A stretch of 64,000 bases of DNA, taken from Sinimarinibacterium sp. NLF-5-8 (lineage in GTDB: Bacteria; Pseudomonadota; Gammaproteobacteria; Nevskiales; Nevskiaceae). The stretch spans positions 1,116,001-1,180,000 of the forward strand of contig NZ_CP048030.1 in assembly GCF_010092425.1 (NCBI RefSeq), read 5' to 3'. The notes beneath the pieces were generated by a model that saw only the letters and a list, made by a program, of their open reading frames with translations, had not been told where the DNA came from and did not search any database. This document shows, piece by piece, positions 28,166 to 35,801 of the stretch. The translations under genes and the position numbers were made by a program. The first letter of the stretch is position 1; each line of letters begins with the position of its first letter.

Positions 28166-29806
28166 TCATCCGCCGATGGCCGCGCGCTGCCACAACCGAT
28201 CGAGCGGCGCCTGAGCCGGCAGCGTGCCGTAGTTCAGGCCATGCTCACCGCCCAGACGGGTGGCACAAAAGGTATCGGCAACCTCGCGCTGACCGGCCTG
28301 GATCAGCGTGGCGGCCTGCAACGCCAGCGCCATGCGCTCCACCACCAGGCGGCTGCGCAGCTCCAGCGTATTGCGATCCCCCAGCGCGGTGGTGAGCCAG
28401 CGGATTTCCTGATCCAGATCGGGATGCCCACCGCGCGCCAGTTCGAGTTCGTCAAACAGGGCATCGCGGGTTTCCGGCTCTTTGTGCAGCGCGCGCAGCA
28501 CATCCAGGCATTGGATGTTGCCGCAACCTTCCCAGATGGAGTTCAGCGGCGCTTGCCGATACAGGCGCGCAAGATTGCTTTCTTCGATGTAGCCCGCGCC
28601 GCCCAGACACTCCTGGGCTTCGTTGACCATCGGCGGCGCGCGCTTGCAGATCCAGTATTTGCCAATGGCCGTGGCAATGCGCGCCAGCGCGGCTTCGCTG
28701 GCATCGCGCGCGCTGGCGTCCACTGCGCGCGCCACGCGCATCGTCAGCGCCACGCTGGCCTCGGATTCCAGCGCCAGATCGGCCAGCACATTGCGCATCA
28801 GGGCGTGATCGGCCAGCCGTTTGCCAAAGCTGTGACGGTGCTGGGTATGGTGGATCGCCTGCACCGTGGCCTGACGCATCAAGGCACTGGAACCGATCAT
28901 GCAGTCCAGCCGGGTGAGCGCCACCATTTCTAAAATCGTGGCCACCCCGCGCCCTTCGTCGCCCACGCGCTGCGCCCAGGCGCCGTGAAACTCGACCTCG
29001 GAGGAGGCGTTGCTCCAGTCCCCGAGTTTGTCTTTGAGCCGCTGAATATGAATGGCATTGCGCGCGCCGTCCGGCAGCAGTTTGGGCATCAGAAAGCAGG
29101 TGATACCGGCCTCGGTATAGGCCAGCACCAGCCAGGCATCCGACATCGGCGCGGAAAAAAACCATTTGTGGCCAACGATGCGATAGCTGCCATCACTTTG
29201 TCGTTCGGCAAAGCTGCTGTTGGCGCGCACGTCGGAGCCGCCTTGTTTTTCGGTCATGCCCATGCCGATGGTGCAGGCGTTTTTTTGCACAAACGGCAGC
29301 AGTCGCGGATCGTAGTCGGTGGCGGTGATCTTGGGCAGCCAGGCACTGGCCAGCTGCGGCGCGTGGCGCAGCGTGGGCACGGCGGCGTGGGTCATCGTCA
29401 ACGGACAGCCCGTGCCGGATTCGGCCTGCGCGTGCAGGTATGACAACGCCGCGCGAGCCACATGCGCACCGCTGCGCTCGGCATGGCGCCAGGCAAAGGC
29501 GTGCACGCCGTGCTGCATTCCCAGTTGCATCACGCGGTGATAGGCGGGGTGAAACTCAACCTCGTCAATCCGATGACCAAAGCGGTCAAACGCGCGCAGT
29601 TTGGGTTTGTTTTCGTTGGCGGTGTAGCCCAGCGCCATCAGCTCATCACCGGCCACTGCGCCAAAGGCATCGAGCGCGCTTTCGGCCCAGCCGCCGCCTT
29701 GGCTGCGCACGGCGTCTTGCAGCGCGGTATCGGTGCGCCAGGCGTTGTAAGCGCCCAGTGGCGGCGGCTGGTTTTCAACTTCGTGGGTCAAAAAGCGCTC
29801 GTCCAT
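28166..29806 (-). CDS. AidB-like acyl-CoA dehydrogenase
   Basis: The 546-residue protein is close in length to AidB of E. coli (541) and has the extended N-terminal domain of that branch (THEVENQPPPLGAYNAWRTD), the FAD-domain motif GMGMTEKQGGSDVRAN, GHKWFFSAPMSDAWLVLAYT, and the C-terminal FAD helix motif AQECLGGAGYIEE. AidB binds DNA and protects it in the alkylation response and has weak isovaleryl-CoA dehydrogenase activity; whether this homologue does either is unknown. The ATG at 29806 has a GGAGG site 8 bases upstream; the in-frame GTG 15 bases earlier is rejected. The crotonase gene ends 31 bases upstream. Confidence 0.88.
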   Translation of the reverse strand: MDERFLTHEVENQPPPLGAYNAWRTDTALQDAVRSQGGGWAESALDAFGAVAGDELMALGYTANENKPKLRAFDRFGHRIDEVEFHPAYHRVMQLGMQHGVHAFAWRHAERSGAHVARAALSYLHAQAESGTGCPLTMTHAAVPTLRHAPQLASAWLPKITATDYDPRLLPFVQKNACTIGMGMTEKQGGSDVRANSSFAERQSDGSYRIVGHKWFFSAPMSDAWLVLAYTEAGITCFLMPKLLPDGARNAIHIQRLKDKLGDWSNASSEVEFHGAWAQRVGDEGRGVATILEMVALTRLDCMIGSSALMRQATVQAIHHTQHRHSFGKRLADHALMRNVLADLALESEASVALTMRVARAVDASARDASEAALARIATAIGKYWICKRAPPMVNEAQECLGGAGYIEESNLARLYRQAPLNSIWEGCGNIQCLDVLRALHKEPETRDALFDELELARGGHPDLDQEIRWLTTALGDRNTLELRSRLVVERMALALQAATLIQAGQREVADTFCATRLGGEHGLNYGTLPAQAPLDRLWQRAAIGG

Positions 29807-29837
29807 CACACCGTCCTCCACTCAAAATATGAGCCGT

Positions 29838-30734
29838 TTACTCGATCCAGCCCTGGCAGAACGGCGGCAGATCGTCCGGCACGCGCGCGCGGTATTGCGG
29901 GTCGCGTTTTTCCAAAAACGCGCGCACGCCTTCTTTGCCATCGCCAATGCTGGTGTAGAACATCGACAGCGAATCCACCCGATGCGCTTCACGCGGATGC
30001 GGCTGCGCGGCGTTGCGGTAGAGCATTTGTCGGGTCATCGCCACGGCCACGGCGGAGCGGTTGTGGGTGTAGCGGCGCGCGAGTTTGTAGGCTTCTTCCA
30101 GCAATTGATCAGGGGCGTAAACGGCTTTGACCAGCCCGCCCGCGCGCGCGTCTTCGGCGCTCAAGATGTCGGCGCTGTAGAACCAGTCCAGCGCCTGACT
30201 GATGCCGACGATGCGCGGCAAAAACCAGGTGGAGCAGGCCTCCGGGGTGACGGCGATTTTGCCAAAGACAAAGCCGATCCGGGCTTTTTCGGAGGCCAGG
30301 CGAATGTCCATCGCCAGCGTCATCGTCGCGCCAATGCCAACGGCGGCGCCGTTGATGGCGGCAATCACCGGCTTGGTGCAGTTGTAAATCGCCAGCGTGA
30401 CGCGGCCACCGGTATCGCGCACGCCGTTGTGAATCGCCGGATCGTCCAGCCGCTGCTGCATGTCATCCAGCGTCGGTTTTTGGCTTTCATCCAGACCAAA
30501 CACATTGCCCGGCACGCTCAAATCCATGCCGGCGCAAAACGCGCGCCCGGCGCCCGTCACCACCACCGCGCGCACGCGGGTATCGGCACTGGCGCGATTA
30601 AACGCATCCACCAGCTCGTTGGCCATGGTCACGGTAAAGGCGTTGAGCTGGTCAGGACGGTTGAGCGTGAGCGTCAGAATGCCGTCGTCCGACACCGTCC
30701 ACAGCAGGGTTTCATAGGCCATTTCGTCAGTCAT
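29838..30734 (-). CDS. Enoyl-CoA hydratase/isomerase family protein
   Basis: This 298-residue crotonase-fold protein shows the oxyanion-hole stretch GRAFCAGMDLSV, the second helix segment AAINGAAVGIGATMTLAMD, and AVTPEACSTWFLPRIVG. In classic enoyl-CoA hydratases a catalytic Glu occurs in a GxPE motif just before this; here that stretch reads GFVFGKIA, while a Glu is kept in TPEAC. The pattern is commoner in isomerase-like or uncharacterised crotonases, so the reaction is left open. The ATG at 30734 has GAGGAG at proper spacing. It lies between the PiT and aidB-like genes in one direction. Confidence 0.88.
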   Translation of the reverse strand: MTDEMAYETLLWTVSDDGILTLTLNRPDQLNAFTVTMANELVDAFNRASADTRVRAVVVTGAGRAFCAGMDLSVPGNVFGLDESQKPTLDDMQQRLDDPAIHNGVRDTGGRVTLAIYNCTKPVIAAINGAAVGIGATMTLAMDIRLASEKARIGFVFGKIAVTPEACSTWFLPRIVGISQALDWFYSADILSAEDARAGGLVKAVYAPDQLLEEAYKLARRYTHNRSAVAVAMTRQMLYRNAAQPHPREAHRVDSLSMFYTSIGDGKEGVRAFLEKRDPQYRARVPDDLPPFCQGWIE

Positions 30735-30772
30735 TTTGTTCTCCTCGAATCGTTGTTTTATCAAGTGCTGGC

Positions 30773-32350
30773 CTACGGCAGCATCGCGCCGCGAATGGCG
30801 TAAAAGATGAATGCCGCCATCAGCGCCGAAGCCGGAACGGTGATGATCCAGGCGGCAATCATGCGCCGGACGATCGAGCGTTTGACCAGATGCTTGCGGT
30901 GCACCTTGCGCAGACGCTTGCGCTGCTTGCCCGACATCGGCCCTTCACCGGCCTTGGTCTGCTCCTTGAGCCGCTTGAGCATGTCGGTTTTTTCCGGCAA
31001 CGCGGCGGTTTCAAAGCGGCGCAGAAAATCTTCCAACTCGGACAAATCGGCTTCTTGCGCGCGGTGATGGCGTTTGATTTCCTGGATGATGCGGTGATAG
31101 TTGGCTTTTAAATACTCGCGCAGAAAACCCACGCCAAACACCGCACCGATGGTCACATGCGTGGTACTCACCGGCAGTCCCAGCTGGGAGCAGAGAATCA
31201 CCGTAATCGCCGCCGACATGGCGATGCAGTACGCGCGCAGCGGGTCCATTTCAGTGATTTCGGTGCCAACGGTGTGAATCAGCTTGGGGCCATACAGCGC
31301 CAGACCAATGACCAGCCCCACCGCACCGATGACCAGAATCCACATCGGCACTGCGGCGCTGTCGCTGATCGCTGCGTGGGCGATGGTGTCGTAAATCGCC
31401 GCCAGCGGGCCGATGGCGTTGGCGACATCATTGGAGCCATGCGCGAAGCTCAGCAGGGCTGCGGCAAACATCAGCGGCACGCCGAACATCTGATTGACGC
31501 GATCACGTTCCTGCTCCGGCGGGCAGTGATTTTTTCCAGCCAGGCGCGCGCGCGTGATCCACAAGATCAACCCGCCGCCGGCCAAGCCCAGCAGCACACT
31601 GGTCGGCAGTCCCAAATCCAGTTTGGCCTTGAGCCCCTTGAGCAGCAGGTAGGAAATGAACGCCCAGCCCATCAGCCCCAGCAGAACCGGCACGCGCCGA
31701 CAGGCCGCATCCATCACATCCGCCTGGTAGGTGATCGTGCGCTTGATGGCGTACAACAGCCCGGCGGCAATCATCCCGCCCAGCAGCGGCGAAGTGAGCC
31801 AGCTGCTGGCAATCACGCCCATCGTGTGCCAGTTGGCAATGCCCCAGCCGCCTGCGGCAATGCCTGCACCGAGCACGCCGCCGACAATCGAGTGCGTGGT
31901 GGACACCGGTGCGCCCATCCATGTGGCCAGATGCAGCCACAGTGCCCCCGCCAAAAGCGCCGCCATCATCAACCAGACAAAGGTGTTGGCATCCTCGATT
32001 TGTGCCGGGTCAATGATGCCGCCCTTGATCGTGCCGACGACATCACCACCGGCCACGATCGCGCCCAGGGCTTCAAAGATGGCGGCGATGACAATCGCCC
32101 AGAACAGCGAGATCGCGCGCGCGCCCACCGCCGGGCCGACGTTATTGGAAACGTCGGAGGCGCCGATATTGAGCGCCATGTACGCGCCAAACCCCGCCGC
32201 CACCACCAGCGAAAAATTGATGCCGTCAAAGCTCAGGTGGGTGTACAGCGCAGCACCCGCAATGAACAACAGCGACAGCCCCAGACGGATCAACTGCCCG
32301 GCCAGCGAGGCACCGTCACGCATCTTCAAAATCTTTTCCCAAGAAGCCAT
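30773..32350 (-). CDS. PiT-family inorganic phosphate transporter
   Basis: The 525-residue membrane protein has the duplicated PHO4 signatures: NIGASDVSNNVGPAVGARA in the N-terminal half and FAHGSNDVANAIGPLAAI in the C-terminal half, each paired with a PVSTTH motif (MGAPVSTTHSIVGG and LGLPVSTTHVTIGA). These line the phosphate site of low-affinity, cation-coupled PiT permeases. A charged cytoplasmic segment (about 410-485; EIKRHHRAQEADLSELEDFL, GKQRKRLRKVHRKH) precedes a last transmembrane helix. There is no adjacent PhoU-like gene. Confidence 0.92.
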   Translation of the reverse strand: MASWEKILKMRDGASLAGQLIRLGLSLLFIAGAALYTHLSFDGINFSLVVAAGFGAYMALNIGASDVSNNVGPAVGARAISLFWAIVIAAIFEALGAIVAGGDVVGTIKGGIIDPAQIEDANTFVWLMMAALLAGALWLHLATWMGAPVSTTHSIVGGVLGAGIAAGGWGIANWHTMGVIASSWLTSPLLGGMIAAGLLYAIKRTITYQADVMDAACRRVPVLLGLMGWAFISYLLLKGLKAKLDLGLPTSVLLGLAGGGLILWITRARLAGKNHCPPEQERDRVNQMFGVPLMFAAALLSFAHGSNDVANAIGPLAAIYDTIAHAAISDSAAVPMWILVIGAVGLVIGLALYGPKLIHTVGTEITEMDPLRAYCIAMSAAITVILCSQLGLPVSTTHVTIGAVFGVGFLREYLKANYHRIIQEIKRHHRAQEADLSELEDFLRRFETAALPEKTDMLKRLKEQTKAGEGPMSGKQRKRLRKVHRKHLVKRSIVRRMIAAWIITVPASALMAAFIFYAIRGAMLP

Positions 32351-32451
32351 CAGCGGCGACTATCCATCCAGCCCCAGAATCGGGACGCGAAGTTTACGCA
32401 ATCTGACCCTCGCCAGTGCAGCGCACCCCTGCAAGCGTGCACAATATCGCC

Positions 32452-33684
32452 ATGAACACGGCTCTTGATCTTGCTTTTGCGCGCGCGCAATTTCCCGCTT
32501 TTGAGCAACCCACGCTCCGCGATCAGGCTTTTTTTGAAAACGCCGGCGGCTCTTTTGCCTGTCGCCCGGTGATTAACCGGCTCACCGAGTACTACCAGCG
32601 GCTCAAAGTACAGCCTTACTACCCCTACCCCGCCGCGCAGGAAGCCGGGGAGTGGATGGACGCCAGCCATGAGCGTTTGGCCGAGTATCTGGGCGTGGAC
32701 AGCGATGCCATTCACTTTGGCCCGTCCACCTCACAAAACACCTACGTTTTGGCGCAAGCCCTGCGCGCGCAGCTCAAGGCCGACGATGAAATCATCATCA
32801 GCGGTCAGGAGCACCAGGCCAACCGGGGTGCCTGGCAGCGGCTGGCCGAGTTTGGTGTGGTGATTCGTGAATGGCCGATTGATCCGGTCAGCGGCCTGCT
32901 GGATTCGAACGCGCTGGATGCTTTGCTCAACGAGCGCACGCGCGCGGTCGCCATTACCCACAGCTCCAACATCATCGGCGCGATCAACCCGATTGCCGCC
33001 ATCACCGCCAAGGTGCGCGCGGCGGGCGCTTTGAGCATTGTCGATGGCGTTGCCGCCACCCCCCACGCACTGCCGGACGTGCGCGCGCTCGGCGCCGATA
33101 TTTATCTGTTTTCGCTCTACAAAACCTTTGGCCCGCATCAAGGGCTGATGGTGATCGCACCTGCGCTGCTCAATCAGCTCGCCAATCAAGGCCATGTATT
33201 CAATGCCGATCAGCCGCGCAAGCGCCTGATTCCCGCCGGCCCGGATCACGCCCAGGTCGCCGCCGCGCGCGGCATTGCCGAATACTTTGACGCACTCGAT
33301 GCCCACCACGGCGGCGGCGACCCCAGCCAGCGCGCCCAGCGCGTGCGCGCGCTGCTCAGCCACGCCGAACACACCGCCATTGCCACGCTGCAAGATTACT
33401 TTTTGCAGCACCCAAAACTGCGCCTGATCGGCCCCACCGACACCGCCCAGCGCGCCGGCCTTTTCAGCGTGGTGCCGCAAAACGCCGAACCCCTCAGCCT
33501 TGTCCCCAAGCTCGCCCGGCATGGCGTCCTCGCCGGTGCGGGCCATTTCTACGCCGTGTCCGTACTCCAAGCACTCGGCATTGACCCCGCGCGCGGCGTG
33601 CTGCGTTTTTCACTGGCGCACTACACCAGCGCCGCCGACGTCGATCGGCTCATCACCGCCTTAGACACCGTACTCACCCCATGA
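32452..33684 (+). CDS. Class V aminotransferase-fold PLP enzyme (cysteine desulfurase-like)
   Basis: The 410-residue product shows the class V fold: FFENAGGSFACRPV at the N-terminus, the active-site HSSNIIGAINP, SIVDGVAATPH with the cofactor-binding Asp (D198) and His, and the Schiff-base lysine K224 in LFSLYKTFGPHQ. The C-terminal VLAGAGHFYAV matches the family's arginine/glycine loop region. Substrates could be cysteine, kynurenine-like or other amino acids. It lacks the SufS/IscS catalytic-cysteine loop that I can recognise, so I do not call a desulfurase. Its stop overlaps the ycgL start. Confidence 0.85.
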   Translation: MNTALDLAFARAQFPAFEQPTLRDQAFFENAGGSFACRPVINRLTEYYQRLKVQPYYPYPAAQEAGEWMDASHERLAEYLGVDSDAIHFGPSTSQNTYVLAQALRAQLKADDEIIISGQEHQANRGAWQRLAEFGVVIREWPIDPVSGLLDSNALDALLNERTRAVAITHSSNIIGAINPIAAITAKVRAAGALSIVDGVAATPHALPDVRALGADIYLFSLYKTFGPHQGLMVIAPALLNQLANQGHVFNADQPRKRLIPAGPDHAQVAAARGIAEYFDALDAHHGGGDPSQRAQRVRALLSHAEHTAIATLQDYFLQHPKLRLIGPTDTAQRAGLFSVVPQNAEPLSLVPKLARHGVLAGAGHFYAVSVLQALGIDPARGVLRFSLAHYTSAADVDRLITALDTVLTP

Positions 33685-33950
33685 CGCCCTGCCTGATTTA
33701 CCGTTGCAGCAAACAAGACGAGATGTATCTGTATCTGCGCGAAGATTTAGACCCCGACGAGCACCTCCCCGACGCCCTGCGCGCGCGCACCGGTCGCCTG
33801 ACGCAAGTGATGCGGCTCGAACTCCACCCCGAACGCCGCCTCGCGCGCGCAGACGTGGCGCGCGTGATCGAACAACTACAAGCGCAAGGCTGGTACCTGC
33901 AAATGCCGCCCCAGGGGCAGGTACAGGCTTATTTGAATGATCAGTGGTAG
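33681..33950 (+). CDS. YcgL-domain protein
   Basis: This 89-residue protein matches the YcgL family in length and pattern: an N-terminal CLIYRCSKQDEMYLYL and a C-terminal IEQLQAQGWYLQMPPQG. YcgL proteins are small, conserved in gammaproteobacteria and functionally uncharacterised. The ATG lies in an ATGA overlap with the upstream aminotransferase gene, so the two are translationally coupled. Confidence 0.85.
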   Translation: MTPCLIYRCSKQDEMYLYLREDLDPDEHLPDALRARTGRLTQVMRLELHPERRLARADVARVIEQLQAQGWYLQMPPQGQVQAYLNDQW

Positions 33951-33957
33951 ACAGCCC

Positions 33958-35436
33958 CTAGCGCCCTTCCTGCAACGGCTGCGCCAGAATCCACAGGCCA
34001 AACGTGGTGAAGCCCACCATCAAAAACAGCATCGGAATTTGGCTCCACGCGGCGGCGGCGCGGGTTTTGAACAGGCGCAGGGCTTCGATGTGGGCCACCC
34101 AGACGCTGGCGATGTGACCGAGCACGATGAGGCCGACCTGGGTATGCCAGACAAACTTCAAGTCCGGCAAAATCGGCGCGCGCAGCAGCATTTGAGTGCC
34201 GAACAAATCCCAGCCCTTGCCAAAAGGATCAGACGACAAGCTAACGATTTTGATACCTTGATTCAGCAGCAAGGTGTAGTAGTGGGTGAAGTGGTAGACC
34301 AGCACAATCGGCAGCAGCGACAAGGCAAACCGCAGCGCCAGCGTGCGCACCGGCAGCGGGCTGCGCGCACACCACTTAGTCAGCGTGATAAACAGCAAAT
34401 ACAGCGCCAGATATAAAAAGGGCGACAGCAGCAGACACAGCGTCTCGTACGCAAAATACCAGGGGCGCAGCTCAATAAAGGCCTGGATCGGCGGCCTGCC
34501 CTGCCATAGCGTCAGCAATCCGGTGGGGTCGAGCCAGAACAGCTTGAACCACGGCACGGTGGCGCGCAGGCCATCAAACGCGGTGGATGAGAGCATAAAC
34601 AGCACAAAAATCAGCAAGCTCCACGGCGGCGTCGGCTGATTGAGGATGCCAACAAACGGCCAGCGCAACGCCAACCGCTGACCGGGGACATATTCCACCG
34701 GCGCCATCAGCGCCAGCAGGCGCAAGAACACGGCAAAAAACTCACCATAGGTGAACCACGCGCGCGCGCCCCATGCGTAAACCGCAACCAGATTGATGCC
34801 GGTGTAGATCAGCAGCCATCGCGACAGCTCCGGCGGGCGGATAAAGCCGAACAGTTCCAGCCAGATAAACGCCATGTACAGCGCCAGCGCCGGCCAATAA
34901 GCCAGTTTTTGCGGATACGCCCAGCGCCCCTGGGCAAAGCCGTGCCAAAAACGGCTGATCAATTGCGCCAGCGTTTGCCAGGGATTGATGCGCGCATATA
35001 AATCGCCCAGCAGCGCCACGGCGTAGGCAAACCCCAGGATGAAGATGACCCAGAACAGCGTCATGTTGATATTGCGATAGGGGTCGCGCGAGCCGATGTA
35101 GCCGCTGACGATGCACAGCAGCAAGCACAGCAGCGCCAGCGTTTGCAGCACGGCAGGCAAATGCAGCCGCCGCAGCGCGCGCGCAAAGCAGGTCAAATCA
35201 ATGCCTTGCGATGTCTTTGTGCTCACCGGCGCGGTGGCAAACCAGCCAACGACGACAAACGACAGCAGCAGCGCCGCCGCGCCGCCCCAGGCGTAGAGCC
35301 AGAACGGCACCGGCAGGGTGTAGATGCGGCCAAACGAGTGCGCCCACAGCGGCGGCGAAAACAGCAGCAGCGCTGGAATCAATATCCCGCGCGCGATCTC
35401 AGCGCGGCTGGATTTCAAGAATGGCAATTTGGGCAT
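33958..35436 (-). CDS. Polytopic membrane protein of unknown function
   Basis: The 492-residue protein has about 12 hydrophobic segments. It begins with a signal-like helix (GILIPALLLFSPPLWAHSFG) and a transmembrane segment FWLYAWGGAAALLLSFVVVGW, and ends FLMVGFTTFGLWILAQPL. A His-Tyr rich helix (YHFTHYYTLLLNQG) and HTQVGLIVLGHIASVWVAH could bind metal or heme. I recall similar proteins annotated as 'fenitrothion hydrolase', but nothing here shows hydrolase residues. The ATG at 35436 overlaps the upstream cupredoxin-like gene by 38 bases; later TTG starts would remove most of the overlap. Part of a three-gene operon. Confidence 0.65.
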   Translation of the reverse strand: MPKLPFLKSSRAEIARGILIPALLLFSPPLWAHSFGRIYTLPVPFWLYAWGGAAALLLSFVVVGWFATAPVSTKTSQGIDLTCFARALRRLHLPAVLQTLALLCLLLCIVSGYIGSRDPYRNINMTLFWVIFILGFAYAVALLGDLYARINPWQTLAQLISRFWHGFAQGRWAYPQKLAYWPALALYMAFIWLELFGFIRPPELSRWLLIYTGINLVAVYAWGARAWFTYGEFFAVFLRLLALMAPVEYVPGQRLALRWPFVGILNQPTPPWSLLIFVLFMLSSTAFDGLRATVPWFKLFWLDPTGLLTLWQGRPPIQAFIELRPWYFAYETLCLLLSPFLYLALYLLFITLTKWCARSPLPVRTLALRFALSLLPIVLVYHFTHYYTLLLNQGIKIVSLSSDPFGKGWDLFGTQMLLRAPILPDLKFVWHTQVGLIVLGHIASVWVAHIEALRLFKTRAAAAWSQIPMLFLMVGFTTFGLWILAQPLQEGR

Positions 35437-35773
35437 CACGCTTGTGCAGCTCCAGCTCAAAGCGGCCGCTGTGCTCGGCCACGAAGCGCAGCACGCCCGG
35501 CTCACCCGCGCGCAAATCCAGCGCCAGATCGTAGCCATGCAGATGCAGCTCATCGTCGTGCGCGCTCAAAACCGACAACTCGACGTGATCACCCACGTCA
35601 AGCCGCAGGATTTGCGGGGCGGCGTCAGCATCCACAACAAAGCGGCGCGGCGCATCCGCCAGCACGCGCGCGCTGGCGGATGCGCCGGGGGGCATTTCGG
35701 CCAGCGGGCGCAGCAGCGCCCACAAGCTCACCAGCATCAGCACGGCAACGCCTAAAAACAGACCAAAGCGCAT
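35399..35773 (-). CDS. Membrane-anchored cupredoxin-like protein
   Basis: The 124-residue protein has an N-terminal transmembrane anchor (GLFLGVAVLMLVSLWALL), a Pro/Ala linker, and a beta-rich domain of about 85 residues. VGDHVELSVLSAHDDELHLHGYDLALD and PGVLRFVAEHSGRFELELHK match the edge pattern of cupredoxin folds, with the HLHGYD His pair as possible metal ligand; a full Cys-Met-His type 1 copper set is not seen. It sits 28 bases after the M19-like lipoprotein gene and overlaps the polytopic membrane protein gene. Confidence 0.65.
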   Translation of the reverse strand: MRFGLFLGVAVLMLVSLWALLRPLAEMPPGASASARVLADAPRRFVVDADAAPQILRLDVGDHVELSVLSAHDDELHLHGYDLALDLRAGEPGVLRFVAEHSGRFELELHKRDAQIAILEIQPR

Positions 35774-35801
35774 TGTTCAAATCCTCATCTGACAGCCACA
35801 A

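Noticed and set aside
34000-35436. Assigning hydrolase activity to the polytopic membrane protein from a remembered database name
   Set aside because: No hydrolase motif is visible; the name may be a propagated annotation, so only the membrane topology is reported.
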